From Burkholderiales bacterium (GTDB lineage: Bacteria > Pseudomonadota > Gammaproteobacteria > Burkholderiales > Burkholderiaceae_E): a stretch of 64,000 bases of DNA. The stretch covers positions 62,001 through 126,000 of the forward strand of contig JAPOKJ010000003.1 of the NCBI GenBank assembly GCA_029977705.1. The letters run 5' to 3'. Made by a program: the position numbers and the translations under genes. The notes beneath the pieces are model-generated. The model had not been told where the DNA came from and made no database searches. It was given only the letters and a program-made list of their open reading frames with translations. Shown one piece after another: positions 16,337-25,126 of this stretch (positions are counted from its first letter, which is position 1; each line of letters starts with the position of its first letter).

Positions 16337-17707
16337 TTATCCCTGAACCAGACGCAACACCAGTCCGGCCAGGGCACAGGCCAGAATCACCTGGATCACG
16401 CTGCGCTTGAAGCGAAAAAGGGCGATGGCCGCCGCCAGCGCGATGAGCACCGCGATCGCATCGAATCGTCCCTGGAAGCCATCGGGCCACAGCACGTGGT
16501 AGAGAAAGAACAGGGCCAGGTTCAGGATCACGCCGACCACCGCGGCCGTGATCGCGGTCAGGGGGGCGGTCAGGCGCACCTCGTCATGGGTGGTCTCGAC
16601 CAGCGGGCCACCGGCCATGATGAACAGGAAGGAGGGCAGGAAGGTGAACCAGGTGACCAGACAGGCCGCCACTGCTCCCGCCGCGAAGGCCTGGCCCGAC
16701 ATCAGGGCCTTCAGTTCGGTACTTTGCCAGCCGCCCACGAAGCCGACGAAGGCCACCACCATGATGAGAGGGCCCGGTGTAGTCTCGCCCAGTGCCAGGC
16801 CATCGATCATCTGGCGACCGCTGAGCCAGCCGAAATGGCCGACCGCTCCCTGGTAGACATAGGGCAACACCGCATAGGCGCCGCCGAAGGTGAGCAGGGC
16901 CGCCTTGGTGAAAAACCAGCCCATCTGCGTCAGGGTATGGTCCCAGCCCAGCCGCAGCACCAGCAAGGCCATCGGCAAACCCCACAGCAGCAGGCCTGCC
17001 AGCACCACCTTGAGCAGACCCGCATGGGTGTAACGGGCATGCGGCGGGGTCGGGGTATGGTCATCGATCAGGGCGGGGCCATAGTGCTTGACGGCCCCGC
17101 CATGGCCTGCACCGGCGCGAAAACGCTCGGGCTTGAATCTTCCCCCGAGATAGCCGATCAGGCCGGCGGCCAGCACGATCAGCGGAAAGGGAACCTGCAG
17201 GGCAAAAATCGCGACGAAGGAGGCACCCGCAATCGACCAGAGCCAGGCGTTCCTGAGCGCCCGGGAACCGATGCGATGGGCCGCCTGCAAGACGATGGCA
17301 GCGACCGCCGGCTTGATGCCGTAGAACAGCCCGGCGATCAGCGGCATGTCGCCAAAGGCGATGTAGATCCAGGACAGGATGATCAGGATCAGCAGCGAGG
17401 GCAGCACGAACAGGGCGCCGGCAATCACGCCGCCCCAGCGTCGGTGCATCAACCAGCCGATGTAGGTCGCCAACTGCTGGGCCTCGGGCCCTGGCAGGAC
17501 CATGCAGTAATTCAGGGCATGCAGGAAACGCTTTTCGGAGATCCAGCGGCGACGCTCGACCAGGTCCTGATGCATGATCGCAATCTGACCAGCCGGGCCG
17601 CCAAAGCTGATGAAGCCCAGCTTGAGCCAGTACCAGAAGGCCTGCCGGAGACTGACGGCTGCCGGTGGGGCGGCTGGGGAAGGCGCGGGGCTGGCGGGAT
17701 CGTTCAT
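16337..17707 (-). CDS. chrA: chromate transporter ChrA (two-domain)
   Basis: A 456-residue membrane protein made of two homologous CHR halves. The first half carries FISFGGPAGQIAIMHQDLV and LPGPEAQQLATYIGW, and the second carries FTKAALLTFGGAYAVLPYV and ETTPGPLIMVVAFVGF. It extrudes chromate across the inner membrane, giving chromate resistance. The frame is open to a GTG at 17770, but the ATG at 17707 (MNDPASPAPS) lies just before the conserved region and is preferred. A Pro/Ala-rich tail precedes the first helix. It shares its strand with the cytochrome c gene upstream and ggt downstream. Confidence 0.9.
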   Translation of the reverse strand: MNDPASPAPSPAAPPAAVSLRQAFWYWLKLGFISFGGPAGQIAIMHQDLVERRRWISEKRFLHALNYCMVLPGPEAQQLATYIGWLMHRRWGGVIAGALFVLPSLLILIILSWIYIAFGDMPLIAGLFYGIKPAVAAIVLQAAHRIGSRALRNAWLWSIAGASFVAIFALQVPFPLIVLAAGLIGYLGGRFKPERFRAGAGHGGAVKHYGPALIDDHTPTPPHARYTHAGLLKVVLAGLLLWGLPMALLVLRLGWDHTLTQMGWFFTKAALLTFGGAYAVLPYVYQGAVGHFGWLSGRQMIDGLALGETTPGPLIMVVAFVGFVGGWQSTELKALMSGQAFAAGAVAACLVTWFTFLPSFLFIMAGGPLVETTHDEVRLTAPLTAITAAVVGVILNLALFFLYHVLWPDGFQGRFDAIAVLIALAAAIALFRFKRSVIQVILACALAGLVLRLVQG

Positions 17708-17804
17708 CACGGCAGTGTAGTCCTGATGCGCGCGGCGGGCCCTGCGGCCATCCGTTGCCGGATCATTCACCGCGCATCATGCCTGCGCTCCACCAGCCTC
17801 GGGA

Positions 17805-18131
17805 TCAGAAGCCGCCGAGATAGGCGGCGATGTCGGCCGCCTGGGCGGCCTGGATGCTGCCCGACAGATAGCCCATGCCGCCCTTGTTCTCCTTGATGAC
17901 CTTGAGAATCAGGGCGCCATCCTTGCGTCCCTTCAGGATGTTCAGTTGTCCCAAGGCTGGATTGGCGCCATGACAACTGGCGCAGGCGGAGGCATACAGG
18001 GCCGTTCCCCTGGACACCGGGGTCTCGGCGCCAATGGCCAGGGTTGAAAGGACCATGCCCCCGAGCAGACCCAGGCATATCGTCTTCAGGCCTTGCCGGC
18101 GCTCGGGAATGTGCAGGTGCTGATGATTCAC
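17805..18131 (-). CDS. small exported c-type cytochrome
   Basis: The product is about 108 residues. After an N-terminal hydrophobic segment (TICLGLLGGMVLSTLAIGA), probably a signal peptide, comes a class I cytochrome c with the heme motif CASCH and a distal Met in GGMGYLSG. The end, ADIAAYLGGF, is the usual C-terminal helix. It would carry electrons in the periplasm. The frame continues far upstream, but a GTG at 18131 has a strong AAGGAGA 6 bases ahead and gives a normal secreted protein; an ATG at 18158 overlaps that ribosome site and is less likely. It is divergent from the phosphoesterase-like gene and 97 bp upstream of chrA. Confidence 0.82.
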   Translation of the reverse strand: MNHQHLHIPERRQGLKTICLGLLGGMVLSTLAIGAETPVSRGTALYASACASCHGANPALGQLNILKGRKDGALILKVIKENKGGMGYLSGSIQAAQAADIAAYLGGF

Positions 18132-18266
18132 GGGCAGTCTCCTTGCAGTGACATTCATCCACCATTGTGGCCTTGCCATCGTCAGCGTCAAGGACTGTGA
18201 AGGCAGCGGCCCGGGACCCCGGACAGCCGCCTTCGGATACATTCTCCCCTTTGACCCGTGCATGAC

Positions 18267-19268
18267 ATGAACGACGCTCCCGGCCGATCCTGCCCCTTGC
18301 GCTACCGCTACGGACCTGCAGCCATCGCCGCAGCACCGCTGCGCCAGGCCCAGACCCTGTATGTGATCGGTGGCCTGTATGGCAACCGCTTTGCGCTGGA
18401 CGCCATCGAGGCCCTGGCCGCGTGCGAGGCTTCGCCGGCCACCCTGTGCTTCAACGGTGATTTCAACTGGTTCGATGTCGAGGATCAGGACTTTGCCGAC
18501 CTCAACCGGCGCGTGCTGGCGCATGATGCGCTGCTCGGCAATGTCGAGGCCGAACTGGATGGCCAAGCGGGTGAGGCCGGATGCGGCTGTGCCTACCCCG
18601 ATCATGTGCCGGATGAGGTGGTCACCCGCTCGAACCGGATCCATGCCCGCCTCAAGCAGACAGCCGCTGCCCATCCGGCCCTGCGGGCACGCATCGCGGC
18701 GCTGCCCATGGTGGCCCGCTATCAGGTAGGTGACCTGGCGATCGGGGTCGTGCACGGCGATGCTCACTCCCTGTCGGGCTGGGACTTCGATGTGCAGGCC
18801 CTGCAGGAGCCTTCCCGGCAGTCCTTGCTGGCGGACCTGTTCGATCAGGCGGGCGTGTCGGTCTTTGCCTGCACCCATACCTGCCTGCCGGCCCTGCAAC
18901 AGGTTCCGGCGGGCCAGACGCCCCGCTGCATCATCAACAATGGCTCGGCAGGCATGCCCAATTTCCGGGGCAGCACCCAGGGCCTGATCACGCGCATCGC
19001 CACCACGCCGCCGCCCCGGCCCGCCCGGTACGGCATGCGGATCGGTCAGGTGCATATCGACGCGATGGCGGTGGACTTCGATGCCCAGGCCTGGCAGCAG
19101 CATTTCCTGCGCGCCTGGCCGCCGGGCTCGGATGCCTATGAGTCGTATTTCGAACGCATCTGCCAGGGACCGGACTTCCTGCCCGATCAGGCCTTGTCGC
19201 GCTCCGGCCAGCCGTCCGGCAACCAGACCAGGTCGGCGGGTTCGTCGATGTCGTGCAACAGCCTGTGA
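18267..19268 (+). CDS. calcineurin-like metallophosphoesterase family protein
   Basis: A 333-residue cytoplasmic protein. The order of motifs fits a metallophosphoesterase: GGLYGN (degenerate first block), FNGDFNWF, VHGDAHSLSGWD, and THTC, then INNGSAGMPNFRG. The first block lacks the usual Asp-x-His, so the metal centre may differ and catalysis is not certain. The substrate is unknown. Start ATG 18267 is preferred to GTG 18258 three codons earlier; neither has a good ribosome site. Its last 82 bases overlap the end of the convergent glycosyltransferase gene, so its tail of about 25 residues (after PDQA) is antisense to conserved coding sequence and probably not functional. Confidence 0.7.
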   Translation: MNDAPGRSCPLRYRYGPAAIAAAPLRQAQTLYVIGGLYGNRFALDAIEALAACEASPATLCFNGDFNWFDVEDQDFADLNRRVLAHDALLGNVEAELDGQAGEAGCGCAYPDHVPDEVVTRSNRIHARLKQTAAAHPALRARIAALPMVARYQVGDLAIGVVHGDAHSLSGWDFDVQALQEPSRQSLLADLFDQAGVSVFACTHTCLPALQQVPAGQTPRCIINNGSAGMPNFRGSTQGLITRIATTPPPRPARYGMRIGQVHIDAMAVDFDAQAWQQHFLRAWPPGSDAYESYFERICQGPDFLPDQALSRSGQPSGNQTRSAGSSMSCNSL

Positions 19269-19870
19269 CGTCCCACTGACCAGCCCAGTTCGGCCATGCG
19301 GGCCTCGGTCTGCGCGAATACCCAGGGCGTACTCCAGGCCACCTGCTCGAAGACCCGCGAGTTCCAGACCGACAGGCCGATGGCCGGATAGCCACCATCG
19401 GCAGCAGGGGCGATCACTGCATCATGGCTGGCCAGTGCGGCCGCCATCGCCTGAAGATCGGCTGCGCCGCACTCCGGACAATCAGTGCCGATCAACAGGG
19501 GTTTGAAGGCCTCTGCCAGCGCGCGCTGGCAGGCGCGGCCCATGCGCTCACCCAGATCCCCTTCGCCCTGGGCCTGTACCTCGACGCGGGCCGGCAGTGC
19601 GGCCTGCTCATCCAGCCAGCGCCGGGCCCGTGCACAGGCATCGTCCGGCGCCAGGCACAGTTCGATCTGCGCGCAGCCCGCCGCGGCCGCCTGCTGCAGG
19701 CTGTGCAGCAGCAGGCGCTGCGCCAGTTGCGCCGCACCCTGCTCGCCCAGCACCGGTACCAGCCGGGTCTTGACCTTGCCGGGCTCAGGCCACTTGGCAA
19801 ACACGATCAGGCGCACCCTGCCCTCAGGCGCGAGGCCTGGCTGCGCAGCCCCTGAGTGCCGCCCGGGCAT
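19187..19870 (-). CDS. TIGR04282/DUF2064-type arsenosugar-associated glycosyltransferase
   Basis: A 227-residue nucleotide-sugar transferase-like protein. It begins near RLIVFAKWPEPGKVKTRL, the G-x-V-K-T-R-L nucleotide loop, and contains GTDCPECGAADLQAMAAAL and an APAADGGYPAIGL metal-binding region. It ends with DIDEPADLVWLPDGW. The family is found with ArsS and is proposed to add sugar groups to arsenic-containing nucleosides; the exact step is not established. Its ATG overlaps the stop of the upstream glycosyltransferase (ATGA). It is the last gene of the three-gene arsenosugar operon and overlaps the convergent phosphoesterase gene by 82 bases. Confidence 0.85.
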   Translation of the reverse strand: MPGRHSGAAQPGLAPEGRVRLIVFAKWPEPGKVKTRLVPVLGEQGAAQLAQRLLLHSLQQAAAAGCAQIELCLAPDDACARARRWLDEQAALPARVEVQAQGEGDLGERMGRACQRALAEAFKPLLIGTDCPECGAADLQAMAAALASHDAVIAPAADGGYPAIGLSVWNSRVFEQVAWSTPWVFAQTEARMAELGWSVGRHRLLHDIDEPADLVWLPDGWPERDKA

Positions 19871-20544
19871 CAGCGGTAGGCCCGCGCCAGTCGCTCGGGA
19901 CTGACGCCAAGCCAATAGGCCAGCCGCAGCCGCCACATCAGCAGGATGGTTCGCCACAGGCCGCGATGATCCCAGCGCCGTCCCGAGGTGCGCACCCGCG
20001 CGCGCAGGCACGAGGGGGCCGACAGGCGCTTGAGCCGGCGCGAGGCCTCGATGTCTTCCATCAGGGGCTGATCCGGAAACCCGCCAATGGCCCGGAAGGC
20101 GCTGGCTCGCATGAAGATGGCCTGGTCGCCAGTGGCAATGCCGCTCAGCCGCGAACGCAGGTTCATCATGAAGGCGACCATGGCCAGGCCACGGGATCGG
20201 CCCTCGATATCGACATCGAATCGTCCCCAGTGTACGGCCGGGTCCTGCATGGCCGCGCCGATCAGGCTCAGGGCCTGCGCAGGCAGCACGGTGTCGGCAT
20301 GCAGGAACAGCAGGACCTCTGCGCTGGCGGCGCGGGCGCCGGCATTCATCTGGCGGGCCCGGCCGCGGTCGGCCAACATGACCTCGAAACCGGCCGCCTG
20401 TGCGCGTTCGGCACTGCCATCCTCACTGCCGCCATCGACCAGCAGCACCTGGGCACCCGCCTGCTGCAGCTTCTGCCACTCATCGCGCTGGCGGGCCAGA
20501 CCCGCCGCCTCGTTGAGCATCGGGATGATGACCGACAGCTTCAC
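19870..20544 (-). CDS. TIGR04283-type arsenosugar-associated glycosyltransferase (GT2 fold)
   Basis: About 224 residues, a GT-A family 2 fold: VKLSVIIPMLNEAAGL at the start, VDGGSEDGSAE, then ADRGRARQMNAGA and LFLHADTVLP, where HAD stands in the position of the DxD metal motif. A C-terminal basic helix may touch the membrane. The family co-occurs with ArsS. The start is placed at GTG 20544, 8 bases after the ArsS stop; an in-frame ATG at 20601 would overlap arsS and add a Pro/Ala-rich, unconserved leader. The stop overlaps the next glycosyltransferase start. Confidence 0.83.
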   Translation of the reverse strand: MKLSVIIPMLNEAAGLARQRDEWQKLQQAGAQVLLVDGGSEDGSAERAQAAGFEVMLADRGRARQMNAGARAASAEVLLFLHADTVLPAQALSLIGAAMQDPAVHWGRFDVDIEGRSRGLAMVAFMMNLRSRLSGIATGDQAIFMRASAFRAIGGFPDQPLMEDIEASRRLKRLSAPSCLRARVRTSGRRWDHRGLWRTILLMWRLRLAYWLGVSPERLARAYR

Positions 20545-20551
20545 GGACGCT

Positions 20552-21520
20552 TCAGCTGAGGGCACCACCGCAGCTGGAGCCGGCACCGGCGGTACAGCCA
20601 TAGCAATGATCGGCAACGCGGATCTCCTGCTGATCCGGATCGACGGCGAGCAGGTCTTCAAGATGGGCGCGGGCGCGACCCGTTTGCAGCGGTGCCAGCG
20701 GCAAGCCCAGCTGCTGATTGAAGTCGCAGTCGTACAGATAGCCCTGCCAGTCGACACTGACCAGGCTGCGGCACATCAGTTGCGGCAGGGTGGCCGGGTT
20801 GAAATGGGTCTTGAGCAGGTTCATGTAGGTCTGGAACTGGCCCTTGGATACCAGGGTCGAACCGAAGCGCTGGATCGGCATGTTGGCCAGCGCGAACAGC
20901 TGATTGAAGACGATGCCAAAGTGCTGACCCAGCTCGCGCTTGTAGTCGGCCTGCAGCTGCTGCTGATCGGGCGGCAGCGAGGGGCCCTGCGGGTTGTAGA
21001 CCAGATCGAGCATCAGGCCCGTGCCTTCGTGTCCATAACCCAGCGCGTTGAGTCGCTTGAGGCCGGCGATGCTCTTGTCGAACACGCCCTCGCCCCGCTG
21101 ACGGTCGACGTTCTCCAGGGAGTAGCAGGGCAGCGAGGCCACCACCTCGACCTGGTGGCGGGCGAGAAACTCGGCCGTGTCCTCCTGGCCCGGCTCGAAC
21201 AGGATCGTCAGGTTGCAGCGGTCGATGACCTTCACACCCATCGCACGCACCGTGCTCACCAAGTGCCGGAAACCTGCATGCAGCTCGGGCGCCCCGCCCG
21301 TGATGTCGAGCACCTGTATACCGCGCGCCTGGATCACCTGGGGAATCAGGGCCAGCGTCTGGTCCGACATCATCTCCTTGCGGTTCGGTCCGGCATTGAC
21401 ATGGCAATGCAGGCAGGACTGGTTGCACTGGTAGCCGATGTTGATCTGCAAGGTCGACAGAGCCCTGCGCTGCAAGGCAGGAAAATCGGTGACTTGCAGC
21501 AGGGGAAGGGTGGCGTGCAC
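20552..21520 (-). CDS. arsS: arsenosugar biosynthesis radical SAM protein ArsS
   Basis: A 322-residue radical SAM enzyme. The iron-sulfur motif C-x3-C-x2-C is CNQSCLHC (Cys32, 36, 39), followed by ITGGAPEL for SAM binding. The C-terminal domain ends with a Cys-rich tail CYGCTAGAGSSCGG, typical of ArsS. ArsS adds a 5'-deoxyadenosyl group to dimethylarsenite, the first step from methylated arsenic to arsenosugars. The start is a GTG at 21520, with homology beginning at once. It heads an operon with two arsenosugar-type glycosyltransferases. The methyltransferase ArsM that would supply its substrate is not in the window. Confidence 0.9.
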   Translation of the reverse strand: MHATLPLLQVTDFPALQRRALSTLQINIGYQCNQSCLHCHVNAGPNRKEMMSDQTLALIPQVIQARGIQVLDITGGAPELHAGFRHLVSTVRAMGVKVIDRCNLTILFEPGQEDTAEFLARHQVEVVASLPCYSLENVDRQRGEGVFDKSIAGLKRLNALGYGHEGTGLMLDLVYNPQGPSLPPDQQQLQADYKRELGQHFGIVFNQLFALANMPIQRFGSTLVSKGQFQTYMNLLKTHFNPATLPQLMCRSLVSVDWQGYLYDCDFNQQLGLPLAPLQTGRARAHLEDLLAVDPDQQEIRVADHCYGCTAGAGSSCGGALS

Positions 21521-21582
21521 GAAGAATCTCGCAGGCAGGGTGGAACACAAAAAGGCGCAGTGCGGCGGGCATGTCCGGGGTT

Positions 21583-21606
21583 CGGGCCCTCGGGCCCTCG
21601 GGCCCT
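21583..21606. repeat. three tandem 8-bp units CGGGCCCT
   Basis: CGGGCCCT occurs three times head to tail (21583-21590, 21591-21598, 21599-21606) in the 252-bp gap between divergent arsS and aroQ. Each unit contains the palindrome GGGCCC. It lies 63-86 bases upstream of the arsS start, where a promoter or operator could be. The array is too short and has no spacers, so it is not CRISPR. The rest of the gap shows only GC-rich sequence with no clear promoter. Confidence 0.75.
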
Positions 21607-21772
21607 TCTCAGGCCTGGGGCTGGCAAGCCCCCGCACCTGCGGATCATTGTAGTCGAGCCCCCGCGCCTGCGCCTTACGCGCGACCAGCCTTGCGCCGGC
21701 ACAGCGGTTAGAATCCGTGCAAAGGGCAGCGCGGCCCCGCCCGCCCGATGAATCCCAGCGGATGACCCGACC

Positions 21773-22219
21773 ATGAAAATCCTCGTCCTTCACGGCCTGA
21801 ACCTGAACATGTTCGGCAAGCGCGACCCGGCCCAGTACGGCACCGCCACATTGGCCCAGATCGATGACCAGGTGCAGGCCCTGGGTCGCGAACTGGGGGC
21901 CACGGTCGAGTGCATGCAGACCAATTTCGAAGGCGCCATGGTCGAGCGCATCCACCTGGCCCATTCCGACGGCACCGCGGCGGTGGTGATCAATGCCGGC
22001 GCATGGACCCACTACAGCTACGGCATCCGCGATGCCCTGGCGATCCTCAAGTGCCCGATCGTCGAGGTCCACATGTCCAACGTGCATGCCCGCGAGGCCT
22101 TCCGGCACGTCTCGGTCCTGTCCGACATCGTGCGCGGCCAGATCTGCGGCTTCGGCGTCGAGAGCTACCTGCTCGGCCTGCGGGCCGCCGTGTCGGCGGC
22201 CTCGGCCGGCAAGGCCTGA
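21773..22219 (+). CDS. aroQ: type II 3-dehydroquinate dehydratase
   Basis: A 148-residue dodecameric shikimate-pathway enzyme that converts 3-dehydroquinate to 3-dehydroshikimate. It opens with the family signature ILVLHGLNLNMFGKRDPAQYG, including the catalytic Tyr22. QTNFEGAMVERIHLA and the catalytic-His segment VEVHMSNVHAREAFR follow, and the length is normal. The substrate loop residue Arg17 is present. It appears to be a single gene, divergent from the arsenosugar operon and convergent with the acyl-CoA dehydrogenase gene. Confidence 0.96.
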   Translation: MKILVLHGLNLNMFGKRDPAQYGTATLAQIDDQVQALGRELGATVECMQTNFEGAMVERIHLAHSDGTAAVVINAGAWTHYSYGIRDALAILKCPIVEVHMSNVHAREAFRHVSVLSDIVRGQICGFGVESYLLGLRAAVSAASAGKA

Positions 22220-22262
22220 TCCGGCCGGCGTCCCGCGCCCGCCACTATCAGGCTCCGGGCGA

Positions 22263-23441
22263 TCAGGGGCGCTGCCCCGAGCGCAAGACCCGGCGGGCAA
22301 TCGTGGCCCGGTGCAGCTCAGAGGCGCCGTCATAGATCCGGAACGGACGCAACTCGCGCAGGATGCGCGACACCGGAGCGTCCTCGGACATGCCCAGGGC
22401 GCCCATCATCTGGGCCGCCCGGTCAGCAATGCGATACAGGGCTTCCGACACAAAGACCTTGGTCATCGCCGATTCGTGCTTGACCGATTCGCCCAGGTCC
22501 ATCTTGGCCGCCACATGCCAGACCATCAGGCGGCAGGCATGCATCTCGATGTGCGAGTCGGCCACCATGGCCTGGATCTGCTGCAACTCGGACAGCGGAT
22601 TGCCAAAGGAGCTGCGCCGGTTGACGTAGTCCTGGGCGATCTGGAGCGCACGGCCGGTGCGGCCGATAAAGCGCATGCAGTGCGAGATGCGGGCCGGCTC
22701 CAGGCGCATCTGGGCATAGGCAAAGCCCTTGCCGACCTCGCCCAGGACCGCATCATCGGCCACTTCGCAGGACTCGAACACCAGTTCGCCGTGACCGCCG
22801 CCGCCGAAGCCATCCATGCTGCGCACATCGCGCTTGAAACGGTAGCCCGGGTTGTCGGCATCAACCAGAAAGAGCGTGGCGCCTTCCTCGGTTTGCGCCA
22901 GGACAATGGCAAAGGCAGCACCGACTGCGCCGCTGGCAAACCACTTGTGGCCATCGATGACCCAGCCACCGCTGCGGCGGCGGGCGAAGGTCCTGAGCAT
23001 GGACGGATCGGAACCGGCCCCCGGATGCGGTTCGGTCATTGCAAAGCAGGAGCGCACCTGTCCGGCCATGAGCGGCTCGAGGTAGCGGGCCTTTTGCGCC
23101 GGGGTGCCCAGATCGATCAGGTTGATCATGTTGGGCTGGTCGGGCGGCGCGCAGTTCATGCCAATCGGGGCCAGCGCGCTGCGCCCGGCCTCCTCGAGGA
23201 TGACGGCGCGCTCCTTCCAGTTCAGGCCGAGTCCGCCATGGGAGACGGGCAGCTGCGGCAGATAGATGCCGGCCTCACGGGCCTTGGCACGAAGGACGAC
23301 GGCCCGCTCGTCATGGGCCTGCACGTCGTAGCCCAGGTCGGGCGTCTCGAGCGGGATCGCCACCTCGTCGACGTAGCGTTCGACCTTCAGGCGCAAGGCT
23401 TCGAGTTCGGGGGAATGACCGAGGATGGGGGCAAGGCTCAT
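22263..23441 (-). CDS. acyl-CoA dehydrogenase
   Basis: A 392-residue FAD flavoenzyme: N-terminal helical domain, beta domain with CFAMTEPHPGAGSDPSMLRT and WVIDGHKWFASGA, and C-terminal helical domain with RSSFGNPLSELQQIQAMVAD. The last part, APVSRILRELRPFRIYDGASELHRATIARRVL, holds the cofactor-binding loop. The organisation resembles long-chain or branched acyl-CoA dehydrogenases; chain length cannot be read. ATG 23441 follows GGAAAG by 7 bases and begins MSLAPILGH; the open frame reaches 23495 but has no better site. It is divergent from the alpha/beta hydrolase across 105 bp. Confidence 0.9.
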   Translation of the reverse strand: MSLAPILGHSPELEALRLKVERYVDEVAIPLETPDLGYDVQAHDERAVVLRAKAREAGIYLPQLPVSHGGLGLNWKERAVILEEAGRSALAPIGMNCAPPDQPNMINLIDLGTPAQKARYLEPLMAGQVRSCFAMTEPHPGAGSDPSMLRTFARRRSGGWVIDGHKWFASGAVGAAFAIVLAQTEEGATLFLVDADNPGYRFKRDVRSMDGFGGGGHGELVFESCEVADDAVLGEVGKGFAYAQMRLEPARISHCMRFIGRTGRALQIAQDYVNRRSSFGNPLSELQQIQAMVADSHIEMHACRLMVWHVAAKMDLGESVKHESAMTKVFVSEALYRIADRAAQMMGALGMSEDAPVSRILRELRPFRIYDGASELHRATIARRVLRSGQRP

Positions 23442-23546
23442 GGAACTTTCCAGCAGGGGGCAGGCGGACCGGATGGGCTGCTCAACCCCCCGCATTGACT
23501 ATGATGGCAGCCTGTTCATTCTGTCACGGCCGCAGGCCCCGAGCCC

Positions 23547-24419
23547 ATGTCCAGTCCACCGTCCGCCCTGCCCGCCCGCATCGACAGCCTGGGTGACCTT
23601 CAGGCCCTGGCCAATGCCGGTACGCGTCACGTCCTGCCCTTCAACAAGGGGCAGATGGTCTGGCACAGCTGGGGCCAGGGCCGACCGCTGCTGCTGCTTC
23701 ACGGTGGTTCGGGCAGTTGGAACCACTGGTGCCGAAATATCGCGGGCCTGGTGGCGGCGGGGCGCCAATTGTGGATCCCCGACCTGCCGGGCTTCGGTGA
23801 CTCGACGGCACCGGAAAAGGGCCAGGATGCGGACGCATTGCCCGAGCCGCTCATGGCAGCCCTCGATCAGTTGATCGGTGCGTCTGCCGGTTTCGACATT
23901 GCCGGCTTTTCATTTGGCAGCATGGTGGGCACCTTTATCGCCGAACAATGGCCGGCACGTGTCGGGCGTCTGGTGATACTGGGTGCACCGGCCATGGGGG
24001 TGCCGGGAGGACGCCAGTTCGCGCTGCGCAGCTGGCTCGGCACACCCCCTGGTCCGGAACGGGATCGCATCCATCGCCACAACCTGGGCGTGCTGATGCT
24101 CGCCGACCCCACCGCCATCGATGAACTGGCCGTGCGCATCCATGATGGCAACCTGACCCGCGACCGTCTCAAGAGGAGGCGCCTGTCCAGTACCGACATC
24201 ATGATCCGCAAGCTGGCCACGCTCGCAACCCCGGTGCATGCCATCTGGGGCGAGCATGACATCCTGTATCGCAACCGCCTGGACGGCCTGCGCACGGCGC
24301 TGCAGGTGGCCCGCAATCTGCAAAGCCTGGACTTTCTGCCGCAGGCCGGTCATTGGCTGCAATACGAGCGGCCCGAGGCGCTGAACGCCCTGCTGCTGCA
24401 GCGCCTCGGTCAGACCTGA
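23547..24419 (+). CDS. alpha/beta hydrolase
   Basis: A 290-residue hydrolase fold. The oxyanion segment is [14 protein letters not shown], the nucleophile elbow is GFSFGSM with Ser122, the acid is in IWGEHDILY and the His in [13 protein letters not shown]. It resembles ester or ring-cleavage-product hydrolases; the substrate is unknown. It is divergent from the acyl-CoA dehydrogenase, with which it may share a pathway. Its last 10 bases overlap the end of the convergent ABC ATPase gene, so no terminator separates them. Confidence 0.87.
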   Translation: MSSPPSALPARIDSLGDLQALANAGTRHVLPFNKGQMVWHSWGQGRPLLLLHGGSGSWNHWCRNIAGLVAAGRQLWIPDLPGFGDSTAPEKGQDADALPEPLMAALDQLIGASAGFDIAGFSFGSMVGTFIAEQWPARVGRLVILGAPAMGVPGGRQFALRSWLGTPPGPERDRIHRHNLGVLMLADPTAIDELAVRIHDGNLTRDRLKRRRLSSTDIMIRKLATLATPVHAIWGEHDILYRNRLDGLRTALQVARNLQSLDFLPQAGHWLQYERPEALNALLLQRLGQT

Positions 24420-25126
24420 GCCAGTTGCCCGTCGATCAGTTCGATGACGCGGTCGCAACGATCGGCGATGCGCGGGTCATGCGTGACGATCAGGAAGGCG
24501 GTGCCCGCCTCGCGGTTGAAGCGGCGCATCATCTCGAAGATCGCGCTCGAGCTGGCGGTGTCGAGGTTGCCGGTGGGTTCATCGGCCAGTACCAGGGGCG
24601 GGTTGAGCATCAGGGCCCGCGCAATCGCCACACGCTGCTGCATGCCGCCTGACAAGGCCGAGGATTTCTTGTCCATCGCCTTCTCGAGCCCCACCTCACG
24701 CAGCAGGTGGGCCGCGCGTTCCCGGCCTGCGGCATCGACGCGACCGGAGCGGATCAAGGCTGGCATGCTGACATTCTCGAGCGCGGTGAAGGCGGGCAAC
24801 AGGTGATGGAACTGAAAGATGAAGCCCAGGCGATCGAGCCGCTCGCGCGTCAGCACGGCATCGTCGAGCGCCGAGACCTCCCGGCCAGCCAACTGATAGC
24901 TGCCGGCACTGGCCGGCTCGAGCAGGCCGATGATGTTGAGCAGGGTGCTCTTGCCCGAGCCGGAGGGACCGATCAAGGCGGCAAACTCCCCCGCTGCCAG
25001 GCTCAGGTCGATGCCGTGCAGGACCTCGGTCTCGATCGGCGTGCCGGCGTTGTAGGTCTTGCGAACGCCCTGCAGGCGGACCAGCGCCTGTCCTTCGGGC
25101 AAGGCAGCCACACGCGTCTCGCTCAT
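24410..25126 (-). CDS. ABC exporter ATP-binding protein (LolD/MacB-N type)
   Basis: A 238-residue nucleotide-binding subunit: Walker [11 protein letters not shown]-loop [18 protein letters not shown], Walker [12 protein letters not shown] and H-loop VTHD. The signature is LSGGMQQR, where most relatives have LSGGQ. The FHHLLPAF loop after the Q-loop is typical of the LolD/MacB family. It energises the FtsX-type permease encoded upstream, with which it overlaps by 4 bases (ATGA). Together with the periplasmic adaptor two genes upstream it forms a MacAB-like export system. The substrate is unknown. Confidence 0.9.
   Translation of the reverse strand: MSETRVAALPEGQALVRLQGVRKTYNAGTPIETEVLHGIDLSLAAGEFAALIGPSGSGKSTLLNIIGLLEPASAGSYQLAGREVSALDDAVLTRERLDRLGFIFQFHHLLPAFTALENVSMPALIRSGRVDAAGRERAAHLLREVGLEKAMDKKSSALSGGMQQRVAIARALMLNPPLVLADEPTGNLDTASSSAIFEMMRRFNREAGTAFLIVTHDPRIADRCDRVIELIDGQLAQV

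Noticed and set aside
14696-17896. A 1066-codon open frame on the + strand
   Set aside because: It is antisense to ggt and chrA, has no recognisable domain, and is rich in Gly/Gln/His/Arg as expected for the shadow frame of high-GC genes.
18267-19268. Direct role of the phosphoesterase-like gene in arsenosugar synthesis
   Set aside because: It lies next to the cluster but on the opposite strand and convergent, with a degenerate metal motif; the sequence gives no support for a shared pathway.
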